A stretch of 64,000 bases of DNA from positions 3,295,001-3,359,000 of the forward strand of contig NZ_JAVDYC010000001.1 in assembly GCF_031458255.1 (NCBI RefSeq), in the 5' to 3' direction. This document shows, piece after piece, positions 17,881 through 26,605 of the stretch (position 1 is the first letter of the stretch; each line of letters starts with the position of its first letter). Source of the stretch: Catenuloplanes niger. Its GTDB lineage: Bacteria > Actinomycetota > Actinomycetes > Mycobacteriales > Micromonosporaceae. The notes beneath the pieces are model-generated. The model was not told the origin of the DNA and made no database searches. It worked only from the letters and a program-made list of their open reading frames with translations. Both the position numbers and the translations under genes were made by a program.

Positions 17881-18384
17881 ATGGAGCAGTCTTCGCCAGG
17901 CACCACCATCACGTTGCTGATCGTCGGCGGCCTCTTCACCTGGTACTACGTCGCCCGCCAGCGCAAGCAACGCGAGGACGAGGCCGAACTGCAGGCCCTC
18001 GGCCCGGTCCGGGAACGTGTGGGAACCGCGTTGGCCCTGGTGGCCCGCCCGTGGCGGATTTCGGCACTCGAGAACGGCCAGCGTGACACCTGGCCCTTGA
18101 CCGCCGACACCATCGTCACCGTAGAGATGGAAGGCGAGATCACGACAGTACGGGGCCGTAACCTCGCCGCGAAAGCCGTCGGTGGTGCCGCCGTTCCCGT
18201 GCTCGGCCTGTTCATCTTCGGAAATGCCAAGAACCGCAGCGTCGACAACCGCGAGCTCTACATCACCATCACATCTGAAGATGACGCCCGTGTCCTGAAG
18301 GTGCCGCCTACTCTCAGCCAAGAGGCCCGGCAATTCGCCGCCATGGTGAACGTGACGGCGAAGCAGCTCGCGGAGAAGAGCTAA
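17881..18384 (+). CDS. Hypothetical single-pass membrane protein
   Basis: Taken from ATG 17881 (MEQSSPGTTITLLIVGG); an open frame begins at 17830 but adds only non-descript residues. The 167-aa protein has a membrane segment at about 9-27 followed by a charged stretch (ARQRKQREDEAEL). A soluble beta-rich domain with a short hydrophobic patch follows (GAAVPVLGLFIFG). This resembles bacterial PH-like membrane-associated domains, but I do not recognise a named family. No operon partner is evident; the neighbours face the other way or are remnants. Confidence 0.6.
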   Translation: MEQSSPGTTITLLIVGGLFTWYYVARQRKQREDEAELQALGPVRERVGTALALVARPWRISALENGQRDTWPLTADTIVTVEMEGEITTVRGRNLAAKAVGGAAVPVLGLFIFGNAKNRSVDNRELYITITSEDDARVLKVPPTLSQEARQFAAMVNVTAKQLAEKS

Positions 18385-18526
18385 CACTCCCAGGGACGCC
18401 ACCAGTCCAGATAAGCCGTCGCGTCGCGCGCAGTTCCGGCACGCTGCCCAAGGCCCTTGGCTCCGCCGGAGACGCGGTGCCGACGACCAATCGCCAACCG
18501 AGCTCGCACGGTCGCACATGCGGCGT

Positions 18527-19348
18527 TCAGCCGCCGGCGAGAAACCCGCCGACGGGTCGCAAACCGGCCAGATTGCGGTGTTCGCGGCCGTACGTGACCA
18601 GGTCTCGGTCGAGGTCGGCATGGCGGCGTCGCATCTGCTGCACGTCCGGGTCGTCGGGAAAGCCTCGGTAGCTGGCGAATGCTGCTGCCGTGCGGTGCGC
18701 GGCGAGCAGGCAGATCAGCGCTGAGTTGACGACCTCGACGGGCTCTGCTCGCCAGGACACGTCACGGCCGGCGACCTGCGCACTGTCCGCGAGGCCCCAG
18801 GGCCGGGCGTGCGCGACCCCGGACAGCAGACTGTAGACGGCGGGCAAGTCGGCGAATGCCTCCTTCACCAGCGTGCTGATTTGCGTCTTCACGGAGAGCG
18901 GTTCCGTGCCCCCGACAACGCGTACATGCGTGATGGTCTCGGATGCGTTGAGAGTCGTCTCGATCTGGGCGGCGGTCAGCCGGGCCAGAAACTCCTTCTT
19001 CCTGCGTTCCTCAATCAATGCCGGCGCCGGGAGATAGGCCGTACCGGCCAGCTGACCGGCGGCCCGGGCGGCATTCCCGGTGTCCTCGGCCAGCAGCGCG
19101 ATACCGCGGCCGAATCGAGTGGCGAACGGCTCACCATCAGCGAGTAGCCACCGCACCAATGCTGCTGACTCGAATGCGCCGCGGGCAAGCGTGGCGTGCG
19201 CGTACACCGGTGCACTCTGCGCGCGCGCGTGTGACAGCAACAGGCCCAGCGAACGCACATGATCGGCGACGTGCACGCCGCCGTGCAGTGCGTTCAGGAT
19301 GCAGGCACTCCACAGCCGCTGCCGGTCCGTGCTGCGCACCATACGCAA
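18527..19348 (-). CDS. Conserved hypothetical protein (273 aa)
   Basis: This mostly helical soluble protein starts at ATG 19348 and ends at 18527. Stretches such as HATLARGAFESAALVRWLLADGEP and LSGVAHARPWGLADSA recall helical proteins in which a membrane-proximal or HEPN-like bundle is predicted. The function is unknown and I do not assign a family. It overlaps by 55 bp the end of a possible small gene upstream on the same strand, suggesting coupling or a frame break. It may be element cargo. Confidence 0.6.
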   Translation of the reverse strand: MRMVRSTDRQRLWSACILNALHGGVHVADHVRSLGLLLSHARAQSAPVYAHATLARGAFESAALVRWLLADGEPFATRFGRGIALLAEDTGNAARAAGQLAGTAYLPAPALIEERRKKEFLARLTAAQIETTLNASETITHVRVVGGTEPLSVKTQISTLVKEAFADLPAVYSLLSGVAHARPWGLADSAQVAGRDVSWRAEPVEVVNSALICLLAAHRTAAAFASYRGFPDDPDVQQMRRRHADLDRDLVTYGREHRNLAGLRPVGGFLAGG

Positions 19349-19539
19349 GAGCGCCCGTTATCGCCGTCCGCCGCCGATGTCGGCACCGGGGCTGTCCCAT
19401 GTACGCGGGCCAGTACCCGCTGCACCGCATCGGCCTGGTCAAGGCACACCCTGCCGGCGCGGGCCAGCAGGCGAACATCGGGAGAATCAGGCACCACAAG
19501 AACCTCGCTGTCGTCGCGGACAGGGAAATCGTCCGGCAT
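19294..19539 (-). CDS. Possible small hypothetical protein (81 aa)
   Basis: From ATG 19539 the frame reads MPDDFPVRDDSEVLVVPDSPDVRLLARAG and then a helix (RVCLDQADAVQRVLARV). The composition is acidic and looks like protein, up to a Ser/Cys-rich tail that may be out of frame. It lies just upstream of, and overlaps, the 273-aa gene on the same strand. Either the two form an overlapping pair, or one gene was broken near 19350. The stretch 19540-19926 upstream shows no supported gene. Confidence 0.35.
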   Translation of the reverse strand: MPDDFPVRDDSEVLVVPDSPDVRLLARAGRVCLDQADAVQRVLARVHGTAPVPTSAADGDNGRSCVWCAARTGSGCGVPAS

Positions 19540-19926
19540 CCTCCTACGCAGCGCATCCGATTTGCGCCTGTTGCAGCGAGCGTTTCTGCAGGATCTCCGC
19601 GCCGGACTCCCGTCTCTCATGGCGGATTCGGGAAGCCCGCGAACGGTACAGCAAGCTGGCCGGTCAACATCGGGTCGTGCCGCTGCTGCCCATCCGCAGG
19701 CGTACCGGCCCCGGCCTGCGCCGACCAGGGCGCGCGAGGTCCGCCGCACCCGCGCAAACGTCATTGCTGGTCCACGAACCTGCGGTGAGCGGGTGCGGCG
19801 GATCGCGTCCCTGGCCTGCCTGCGGCCGTCCTGGCCGGTGCGCGCGGCAGGTCAGCGCGCCACCGACCCGGTGACATCCTCCGGCATCGGCTGGCGCTTG
19901 TTCGTCCGCGCTCCTGGAGGCTGTTG

Positions 19927-20877
19927 GTGCCCGACTCTCCTGTTTCGTTCTCGCTGCGCACGCCGTCCGACGTGCTCGGCATGATCCCCTACCTGCTCGG
20001 TTTCCACCCCGAGGACAGCCTCGTCGTGGTCCTGATCGGCACCGACCGGCAGCTGCTCGGGACGATGCGCATCGATCTGGCCGCGCCGCCGTCCGTCGCG
20101 GTCGAGCGCCTGAAGCCGGTCCTCGACCGGCACGCGGGGATATCCGTGGTGGTGGTCGGGTACGGGCCGCTGACCGCCATGGGTCTCACCCGTACGGCGG
20201 CGGAGGTCATCGCGCAGACGGTCCCGGCCCTCGGGGTGCATTTCGTGTCGGTCGGTCACCGGTTCTGCCTGACGCCCGGCTGCGGCTGCCCGGCCGCCGA
20301 CGGGGTGCTCTTCGATGCCCGGGATACCGCGGTGGCCGCGCAGTCGACGGTGGCCGGGCTGGTCGCGCTGCCCTCGCGGGACGCGCTGATCGCGCTCGCC
20401 GAACCCGACCCCGCCGCCCAGGCGGCCGTCGCCGCGGCGATCCGGGACCTGCCGGAGATCCGGCCGTCGAAGGCTGTGTTGCGGGACATGCTGGATCAGG
20501 CTGCACTCGACGTCCGGCTGTCGGATGAGCAGGTCGCGCGGCTGGTGGTGATGCTGCGCGACCAGCGGGTCCGGGAGGCGGTGTGGCTGGCCGCGACCAG
20601 CGACCGGGTGTGGCAGCGGGACCTGTGGCTGGACATCACCCGCCGCGTCCCCGACGACCACGCCGCCGCACCAGCGTTCCTGGCCGCGTGGTGCGCGTGG
20701 CTGCGCGGGGAGGACCCGCTCGCGCACGAAGCCGCCCGGCGGGCGCTGGCCGCAGACCCAGGCGCGCAGATGCCGAAGGTCATCATCGCGTCCATCCAGA
20801 CCGGCATGCCCGCCCGTGACCTCATCGGCGTCTGGCCGCCGGCCACGACCGGCACGACGCCGGTGGTGCCAGCGTGA
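19927..20877 (+). CDS. DUF4192 domain protein
   Basis: Start at GTG 19927 is 6 bases after GGAGG; a TTG at 19924 is too close. The 316-aa protein begins with the family hallmark SLRTPSDVLGMIPYLLGFHPEDSLVVVLI and includes the mid-domain LTPGCGCPAADG. Helical repeats follow, ending in AAWCAWLRGEDPLAHEAARRAL. DUF4192 proteins are of unknown function and are frequent on actinomycete integrative and conjugative elements. The stop overlaps the next start (GTGA), so the two are co-translated. Confidence 0.85.
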   Translation: MPDSPVSFSLRTPSDVLGMIPYLLGFHPEDSLVVVLIGTDRQLLGTMRIDLAAPPSVAVERLKPVLDRHAGISVVVVGYGPLTAMGLTRTAAEVIAQTVPALGVHFVSVGHRFCLTPGCGCPAADGVLFDARDTAVAAQSTVAGLVALPSRDALIALAEPDPAAQAAVAAAIRDLPEIRPSKAVLRDMLDQAALDVRLSDEQVARLVVMLRDQRVREAVWLAATSDRVWQRDLWLDITRRVPDDHAAAPAFLAAWCAWLRGEDPLAHEAARRALAADPGAQMPKVIIASIQTGMPARDLIGVWPPATTGTTPVVPA

Positions 20878-21443
20878 ACGGCCCGGTCCTGCTGGTCACC
20901 GCCGACCCGGCACTCGTCACCTTCGTACGCGAATGCGCCCTCCGGGCCGGGGCGTGGCTGGACGTGCGCCACAGCCTGGTCGGCATCCGCAACCAGTGGC
21001 GTACCGCCCGCCTGGTCCTGCTCGGCGCCGACCTGGCGTATCCGGCGTATCGCAGGCGCATGCCAGCGCTGCGGTCGCTGATCATCGTCACCGCGAACCC
21101 GCCGACTCCCGCGACCACGACGGCCGCCGACCGGCTCCGGGCGACGTTCCTCGCGCACCTCCCGATCGCCGACGGCTGGCTCGTCGGCAAACTCGCCGAC
21201 ACCGCGGCCGAGGTGGTGCAGCAGCTGACCGGGCTCGGCTACCGCATCGGGTACACCGACTCGGAGACGGCGGCAGCATCCGGGCAGGTCAACAGCCGAG
21301 ACCTCCGCACACGCCGCACCGACGAGTATCAGGCGGTCTACGTCAGCTTCGGCCGGGTCGCATGCGGGCCGGACCTGCTCGGCCAGGCGGATACGGTGCA
21401 GCGCAGCAACTACCGCACCGGGGAGTGTCAAGTTAACGGCTGA
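20874..21443 (+). CDS. CpaE/Ssd-like receiver protein, 3' end cut by IS256
   Basis: Starts at GTG 20874, overlapping the DUF4192 stop. The N-terminal part has a receiver-like fold as in septum-site/CpaE-type proteins (VLLVTADPALVTFVRECALRAGAWLDVR; LVLLGADLAYPAYRRRMPALRSLIIVT). Native coding probably ends near 21419; the last residues (GECQVNG) are encoded by the IS256 terminal repeat. A 39-codon piece on the far side of the IS (22794-22910) may be its lost C-terminus, so the protein is likely truncated. Related genes pair with DUF4192 on integrative elements. Confidence 0.55.
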   Translation: MNGPVLLVTADPALVTFVRECALRAGAWLDVRHSLVGIRNQWRTARLVLLGADLAYPAYRRRMPALRSLIIVTANPPTPATTTAADRLRATFLAHLPIADGWLVGKLADTAAEVVQQLTGLGYRIGYTDSETAAASGQVNSRDLRTRRTDEYQAVYVSFGRVACGPDLLGQADTVQRSNYRTGECQVNG

Positions 21444-22794
21444 TCTTGGTTGTTGAGGTGGTCAGTTGTCGGCCGGGGTGAGCCGGCCTTCGAAGGCGAT
21501 CTGGAAGGCGTTCAGGGGTGCCTTCCAGCGCATGGTCCAGCGCCTTCGGCCCGCGCCGGTGGGGTCGAGGCTCATCAAGGCCATGTAGACGCACTTGAGC
21601 GCGGCCTGCTCATTCGGGAAGTGGCCGCGAGCTCGCACGGCCTTGCGGATACGGGCGTTGACCGACTCGATCGCGTTCGTGGAGCAGATGACCTTGCGGA
21701 TCTCGGCGTCGAAGGCGAGGAACGGCACGAACTCGGCCCAGGCGTTTTCCCACAGCTTCACGATCGCCGGATACTTACGGCCCCACGCCTCGGCGAACTC
21801 GAGGAACCGCTCGGCCGCGGCGTCCTCGGTCGGTGCGGTGTAGACCGGCCGCAGCGCCTTGGCGATCTTGTCCCAGTCCTGGCGCGCGGCGTAGCGGAAC
21901 GAGTTGCGCAGCAGGTGCACCACACACGTCTGCACGATCGTGCGAGGCCAGACGGTCTCGACCGCCTCCGGCAGGCCCTTGAGCCCGTCGCAGACGAGCA
22001 TCAGCACGTCGGCGACGCCGCGGTTCTTCAGCTCGGTCAGCACGTGCAGCCAGTGCTTGGCGCCCTCACCGCCGTCACCGGCCCAGATGCCAAGGATGTC
22101 GCGGTGCCCGTCGACGGTGACCGCCATGGCGAGGTAGATCGGCCGGTTCGCGACCTGCCCATCGCGGATCTTGACGTTGATGGCATCGATGAACACGACC
22201 GGGTAGACCCGGTCCAGAGGCCGGTTCTGCCACTCCGCCATGCCGTCCATGACCTTGTCGGTGATGGTGGAGATGGTCTGCTTGGACACCTCAGCGCCGT
22301 AGACCTCGGCCAGGTGCGCGGCGATCTCGCCGTGGGTCAACCCCTTGGCCGACAACGACAACACCATGTCGTCGACGCCGGTCAGCCGCCGCTGCCGCTT
22401 ACGCACGATCTGCGGCTCGAACGTGCCCGCGGCATCGCGTGGGACTCGCACCTCGACCGGCCCGACGTCGGTGAGCACGGTCTTGGTTCGGCTGCCGTTA
22501 CGGGTGTTCCCGCTGCCACGACCTGCCGGGTCGTGCTTGTCGTAGCCGACGTGGTCGGTGATCTCACCGTCCAGCGCTGACTCCAGCACCCGCTTGGTCA
22601 GCTGCTGCAGCAGCCCACCCTCACCGGTCAGCTTCAGCCCGTCACCACGAGCCCGATCGACCAGCATCGCGATCAACTGCTCATCCGTGACCGCATCCGC
22701 CGGCCTGGCGGCCGGCTCCTGCCCCGAGGTGATCTCGGTCGTCATCTGGCGTCTCTCCCTTGATCGGTCGATCAGCCGTTATTTGTACAGTCCC
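21420..22794. mobile_element. IS256-family insertion sequence, intact
   Basis: A ~1.37-kb element with 25-bp imperfect terminal inverted repeats. GGGAGTGTCAAG followed by TTAACGGCTGATC is at 21421-21445. Its counterpart is at 22770-22794, on the other strand GGGACTGTACAA then ATAACGGCTGATC. It holds one transposase gene on the minus strand. The flanks share TACCG but show no perfect 8-bp target duplication, so the exact ends, or post-insertion change, remain open. It interrupts the CpaE-like gene of the integrative element. A decayed relative is at 8-262. Confidence 0.85.
21462..22745 (-). CDS. IS256-family transposase (mutator type)
   Basis: The 427-aa protein is full-length and uninterrupted. 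It shows the mutator-family catalytic triad: Asp in VVFIDAINVKIRDG, Asp in LMLVCDGLKGLPEA, and Glu in CSTNAIESVNARIRK. The family N-terminus is present (LLQQLTKRVLESALDGEITDHVGY), as is RNGSRTKTVLTDVGPVEV. It catalyses copy-out transposition of the surrounding element through a circular intermediate, as known for the family. All motifs are intact, so the element may be active. Confidence 0.95.
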   Translation of the reverse strand: MTTEITSGQEPAARPADAVTDEQLIAMLVDRARGDGLKLTGEGGLLQQLTKRVLESALDGEITDHVGYDKHDPAGRGSGNTRNGSRTKTVLTDVGPVEVRVPRDAAGTFEPQIVRKRQRRLTGVDDMVLSLSAKGLTHGEIAAHLAEVYGAEVSKQTISTITDKVMDGMAEWQNRPLDRVYPVVFIDAINVKIRDGQVANRPIYLAMAVTVDGHRDILGIWAGDGGEGAKHWLHVLTELKNRGVADVLMLVCDGLKGLPEAVETVWPRTIVQTCVVHLLRNSFRYAARQDWDKIAKALRPVYTAPTEDAAAERFLEFAEAWGRKYPAIVKLWENAWAEFVPFLAFDAEIRKVICSTNAIESVNARIRKAVRARGHFPNEQAALKCVYMALMSLDPTGAGRRRWTMRWKAPLNAFQIAFEGRLTPADN

Positions 22795-22910
22795 GCTACC
22801 GACACCTACAGCCGACAGCCCGCGGACAACGCCTGCTCCACCACCTCGACCAGCCCGCTATCCGCCAGCTCCTCGACCGCTACTCTCCGCGACCGAAAGC
22901 CCCACGTTGA
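22794..22910 (+). pseudogene. 3' gene remnant beyond the IS256 copy
   Basis: The frame directly after the IS right end reads RYRHLQPTARGQRLLHHLDQ and PAIRQLLDRYSPRPKAPR to a TGA at 22908. It is a credible protein C-terminus without its own start. Its first codons (TAC CGA CAC) are in the same phase as TAC CGC ACC at the left border of the IS. It may therefore be the severed end of the CpaE-like gene at 20874, with the shared TACCG a worn target duplication. Confidence 0.45.
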
Positions 22911-23114
22911 CCTGTGCCGACCCTCCGCGTACCTGCCGACCCGTACCCCGGTTGGCAGCCGGATCCCGCCCGCACCGCGTCAGGTATCCCGCCACGGTCA
23001 ACAGTCGCGTGGCCACAGATGGAACTGACCGCGACCACAGCGGTTGCGCTCAGATGCGCTGTCCGCGGGCCGACTGTGCGGCAACAACAGCCGGCAGATC
23101 GCCCGAGGAGCCTC

Positions 23115-23657
23115 ATGAAACGTCACCTCTCTCAGCGGTTGCTGGCGGCTGCGGCCCTGCCGCTGCTGGTGGGCGGGTGCGCCGTGCCGGTCTCGGTTAC
23201 CGAGGGTGAGACGGCAGCCGCCCCAGCGAACGAACGAGTAGAGCTGAGCGAGATCAAAGTGCGTGTCCTTGCCGGGAAGGCGCCCGAGGCAAAGCCCTCG
23301 GAGACCGCGGCCGCACGTCCGTGCGCCGGTGGTGTCGGGCAGGGTGCCTTGGCAGCGCTCGAAGTGACGCCTGGTCCCGGCACGGCGAACGTCGCCTGGT
23401 ATCACTCTGGCGACACGAGCGTGGTCGGCTACCGACTCACCGCGACCTCGCAGAACCTCCCGGATGGGGAACAGCCGGAACTGCGCTGGCAGGAAGTGGC
23501 TGCGCCGGAAGGCTGCACCAAGGTGGTCGCGACGGTCACTGCGCTGGAACGGACCACCCCCTACGTGTTCTCGCTCGACGCCGTACGCGTCACCGCTCTC
23601 GGCGACACCGTCCTTTCGCCCGTGGTCGCCCGGTCCTCGATCGTGTCCACGAACTGA
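23115..23657 (+). CDS. Putative lipoprotein with fibronectin-III-like domain
   Basis: Starts at ATG 23115 (GAGGAG 4-9 bases upstream); the longer open frame upstream lacks features. The 180-aa protein has a lipoprotein signal peptide (RLLAAAALPLLVGGC), with the lipid-modified Cys at about 22. A flexible Ala/Glu-rich linker follows, then a beta-sandwich pattern typical of fibronectin type III (LEVTPGPGTANVAWYHSGD, VVGYRLTATS, GCTKVVATVTALERTTPYVFSLDAV). It is probably anchored on the outer face of the membrane. Its role is unknown. Confidence 0.65.
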   Translation: MKRHLSQRLLAAAALPLLVGGCAVPVSVTEGETAAAPANERVELSEIKVRVLAGKAPEAKPSETAAARPCAGGVGQGALAALEVTPGPGTANVAWYHSGDTSVVGYRLTATSQNLPDGEQPELRWQEVAAPEGCTKVVATVTALERTTPYVFSLDAVRVTALGDTVLSPVVARSSIVSTN

Positions 23658-23761
23658 CCGACGCTTGGCACACCGGCCCGACCTTGAGCATCGCGTTGTG
23701 GCGGGCGGGGCCCCGGTCCCGGTGTTACGGCTGAGGGCCGCACCGACGGGCCGAGAAGGCC

Positions 23762-23791
23762 GTGCCGGCCCGCAGCAGTACGGGCCGGCAC
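23762..23791 (+). terminator. Stem-loop after the lipoprotein gene
   Basis: GTGCCGGCCCG (23762-23772) pairs perfectly with CGGGCCGGCAC (23781-23791) over an 8-base loop. No T-run follows. It lies between the convergent lipoprotein and methyltransferase genes, so it probably serves as a transcript end or mRNA-stabilising structure for one or both. Confidence 0.5.
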
Positions 23792-23826
23792 ACCGCGGCG
23801 CAGCAGAGTTCCGGTGACGTGCGGGA

Positions 23827-24636
23827 TTACCGACGCGTCGTCGCGGCTGCCGTCTCCGGACGCGTATAGACGGAGACGTGGCTGGTGGGCTGGCTACCGA
23901 TGGGCCGGCCTGCCAGGTCGCCGTAGCGGCCTGCGAGGCCGAGGCCGGTGTGTTCGGCGATGAGGTCGAGCTCGGCGGGTAGCAGGTAGCGCAGCCGGTT
24001 CGGGATCACCTGCGTGCCGTCTGAGGTCTGAGTGACGCGCAGTGTGTCGATGGTCTGCGCGGCGGCGTCCAGACGGCCGACGTTCATGGTGACGTGACCG
24101 GAATCCCATTGCTCGACGTGCAGCGAGTGGCCGTTGTGCCACCGGTCGGGGTCGGGAATGAACCCTTCGATGATCAGCGCCCCGCCGGGGGCGAGCCGGT
24201 CGGCGGCAGCCTGGATGCAGCGCCGCTGGGTGTTCTGGTCGGCGAGCAGGTAGAGGGTGGAGAACGCGATGAGGACGCAGCCGTAGGTGCGGTCGGTGGG
24301 CGGGTCGGTCATGTCGGCGAGCCGGCCGTCGACGGCGTCACCACCGGGCTTGGCCCGCAGCCGGGCGAGCATGGCCTCGGAGTTGTCGACGCCGACGACG
24401 TGCATTCCGGCGGCGGCCAGGGGGATCGCGAGACGGCCGGTGCCGACGCCGAGCTCCAGGACGCTGGCGGGCTGAGCCCAGCGGCGGATGAAGTCCACGA
24501 CGGCGGGGATCGTGTCGCGACCGTCGTAGAGATCGTCGTAAACCTCGGCCCAGCGATCGCCATAGGCGCTGCCCGGCGCCGCATCGGTCGGGGTAGTAAG
24601 GACGGGATGCGACGTGGTTCGGGTGGTGACGGACAT
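23827..24636 (-). CDS. Class I SAM-dependent methyltransferase
   Basis: The 269-aa protein has the class I Rossmann core: motif I VLELGVGTGRLAIPLAAAG (about 58-76), the acidic end of strand 2 (VVGVDNSEAML), motif II/III region (YGCVLIAFSTLYLL) and a post-motif APGGALIIEGFIPD. The N-terminus AYGDRWAEVYDDLYDGRDTIP is typical of small-molecule or peptide methyltransferases next to actinomycete natural-product genes. The substrate cannot be inferred. It is not in an obvious operon; the 140 bases beyond its start separate it from the next same-strand gene. Confidence 0.85.
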   Translation of the reverse strand: MSVTTRTTSHPVLTTPTDAAPGSAYGDRWAEVYDDLYDGRDTIPAVVDFIRRWAQPASVLELGVGTGRLAIPLAAAGMHVVGVDNSEAMLARLRAKPGGDAVDGRLADMTDPPTDRTYGCVLIAFSTLYLLADQNTQRRCIQAAADRLAPGGALIIEGFIPDPDRWHNGHSLHVEQWDSGHVTMNVGRLDAAAQTIDTLRVTQTSDGTQVIPNRLRYLLPAELDLIAEHTGLGLAGRYGDLAGRPIGSQPTSHVSVYTRPETAAATTRR

Positions 24637-24780
24637 GAATCATCGCCTCGCATGGGGATTCGCGGGTACGGCGACACACACAACAGGTCGGCCCTGGTAC
24701 GTGGGCGGCGGGGTGCGTGGCCGATAGGACGGTGGCGAAGGCCCGGGCCGGTGTGGTGCCGTCCGGAGCCTGGAGGCGTC

Positions 24781-25212
24781 CTATATGCGAAGCGAGATCA
24801 GTTGTGGTCCGGTCGGGCGCGCTCGGGCCTGTGCATCGTCCCGGACCGCGGTGGTATGGCGTGGCGGGGCCCAGATGTCCGGGGCCACTGCAAGAGCGGG
24901 TGACTGCGGGTGCGCGGCGACGCGGACGGCCGGCTCGGCGGCGTCGCACGAGTCGCTGTGCGGATGATCAGCGCTGCACGGCAGCGCGACCGCGCCCGGC
25001 GTGGCCGGTTCGGACACGTCTGCCGGTGGCTGGGTTGAGCCGGCCGCGCCGGCGTGAGTGTGGGTGGGGATGGTGGCGCAGCAGATGGCGAGGGTGTGGG
25101 CGTGCCCGATGAGCGCGCACAGCAGGACCAGAGCGAGCAGGCGGCCGGCGGTGCCGAGGAGCGCGTCGCTGCGGGTACGGGTGATGCCGTACCTGGTCAT
25201 GGCCGCCGTCAT
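24781..25212 (-). CDS. Small membrane protein, His/Cys-containing, copper-neighbourhood type
   Basis: The 143-aa product has one membrane segment (LLALVLLCALIGHAHTLAICC) followed by an exported, His-rich segment (HTHAGAAG, CSADHPHSDSC). The composition resembles that of the DUF6153-like protein encoded divergently next to it, with hydrophobic N-terminus, Cys and His clusters and AP-rich tail. It may bind metal outside the cell. Start at ATG 25212 or 25200; neither has a strong ribosome site. Assignment to copper handling rests only on location and composition. Confidence 0.55.
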   Translation of the reverse strand: MTAAMTRYGITRTRSDALLGTAGRLLALVLLCALIGHAHTLAICCATIPTHTHAGAAGSTQPPADVSEPATPGAVALPCSADHPHSDSCDAAEPAVRVAAHPQSPALAVAPDIWAPPRHTTAVRDDAQARARPTGPQLISLRI

Positions 25213-25403
25213 GCCCGCAGCGTAACCGCAGCGGCTCTACCTGCGGCAAGACCTCCGCGGCCGGCTGTCGCCTTTCCGGCACCTGCGGTGCTCTCGCCCG
25301 GCCGTTCGGCGGTCGAGAGCACCGCTTGGGCCGATACGCGGATACGGTTCTCCAGGGGTGTCCCGGGTCACCTGCCCGGTGCGTGCCGGGTAGCGTGGTG
25401 GGC

Positions 25404-25847
25404 GTGGCAGGCGACCAGGTGACGGCCGGTGGGCGGTGGGCCCGATGGCTGTTGCTGGCCTGCACGATCATCGGCCTGGCCGCGATGCACACCCTCGGTC
25501 ACAGCGGTCCAGAGGCCGACGGGCACGGACACGCCGGCCATCATCCGCCGGAGATCGCCGTCGGCGCCGACATGCCCGCCGGAGTAGCCGCGGACGGTGG
25601 TTGCGCGGGCTGCGGGCAGGTGAGCGGCCCGGAGGCGCCAGAGCGCGGCGGGATGAGCGTGTGGAGCGTCTGCGTGGCCGTGCTGACCGGCCTGACGGCG
25701 GCGATCGTGATGCTCGCGCTCTTGGTGAGGTGGCGGGCGCCGACAGGCGGGCCGCCCCGGGCCAGGGCGGGTCCACCGCTGGTACACGGTCCTCCACCAC
25801 GGCGTACTGGGCTGACGCTCGCGGCGATATCGGTGCTGCGCATATAG
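25404..25847 (+). CDS. DUF6153-like membrane protein
   Basis: The start is probably GTG 25404 or GTG 25419; longer frames upstream lack character. The product has an N-terminal membrane segment ending in a metal-type His motif (LLLACTIIGLAAMHTLGHSG, then GHGHAGHH). A CAGC motif and a second membrane segment follow (VWSVCVAVLTGLTAAIVMLALLV), with a Pro-rich tail. This two-segment, His-rich arrangement matches DUF6153 proteins seen beside copper genes in actinomycetes. The DUF305 lipoprotein gene follows 86 bases downstream in the same direction. Confidence 0.65.
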   Translation: MAGDQVTAGGRWARWLLLACTIIGLAAMHTLGHSGPEADGHGHAGHHPPEIAVGADMPAGVAADGGCAGCGQVSGPEAPERGGMSVWSVCVAVLTGLTAAIVMLALLVRWRAPTGGPPRARAGPPLVHGPPPRRTGLTLAAISVLRI

Positions 25848-25933
25848 GAAGACCTGTCCGTGTACACCCGCACGGGTGGCACACGGCCGACAGGCCTTGC
25901 TCGCGTTCGTACCGATATCGGAAGGTTTTCGTT

Positions 25934-26605
25934 GTGTTGACAGTTTCTGTTGTGCTGCGCCGTGCCCTGCTGGCCGGAGTGGCTGTAGGTACCACCGTCG
26001 TGCTGGCCGCGTGCGGCGGCGGCGACGGCGCTGACGGGATGGATCACGGCGCCGGCACCACCACGGCGACCACCCCACCGGCCACGGCGACCACCCCTTC
26101 GGCCGCGGCGTCCGCCGGGACCGGGTCCAATGCCGCGGATGTGTCGTTCGCGCAGATGATGATCGAGCATCACCGGCAGGCGGTCGAGATGGCCGAACTC
26201 GCCGGTACCCGTGCCGGCAACGCCGAGGTCAAGGCGCTCGCCGAGAAGATCATCGCGGCGCAGCAGCCGGAGATCGAGACGATGTCCGGGTGGCTGACCG
26301 CATGGGGTGCGGCGGTGCCGGAACCGAGCATGACCGGCATGGACATGGGCGGCATGGACCACGGCTCGTCGATGCCGGGGGCGATGTCGGCGCAGGACAT
26401 GGCAGGGCTGGCCGCAGCCAGCGGCGGCGAGTTCGACAAGCAGTTCCTGACGCTGATGATCGCCCACCACGAGGGTGCGATCACGATGGCGCAGCAGGAG
26501 ACGTCCCAGGGGGCCAGCACCGAGGCGAAGGCCCTGGCGGCGAAGATCGTCACCGATCAGCAGGCGGAGATCGTCACTATGCGTGAGCTGCTGACGAAGC
26601 TGTAG
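25934..26605 (+). CDS. DUF305 lipoprotein (copper-associated)
   Basis: Start at GTG 25934 with GGAAGG 9 bases upstream; upstream open frame discarded. The 223-aa protein has a lipoprotein signal (VGTTVVLAAC) and a Thr/Ala-rich linker. Two DUF305 repeats follow, each with the paired-His helix motif: FAQMMIEHHRQAVEMAELA with KIIAAQQPEIETM, and LTLMIAHHEGAITMAQQE with KIVTDQQAEIVTM. Between them lies a Met/His-rich segment (MTGMDMGGMDHGSSM) suited to copper binding. It is expected on the outer membrane face. It is a member of the local copper-type group. Confidence 0.9.
   Translation: MLTVSVVLRRALLAGVAVGTTVVLAACGGGDGADGMDHGAGTTTATTPPATATTPSAAASAGTGSNAADVSFAQMMIEHHRQAVEMAELAGTRAGNAEVKALAEKIIAAQQPEIETMSGWLTAWGAAVPEPSMTGMDMGGMDHGSSMPGAMSAQDMAGLAAASGGEFDKQFLTLMIAHHEGAITMAQQETSQGASTEAKALAAKIVTDQQAEIVTMRELLTKL

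Noticed and set aside
21450-22580. 376-aa plus-strand frame over the IS256 transposase
   Set aside because: The minus-strand transposase has the full DDE set; the antisense product is a composition artefact.
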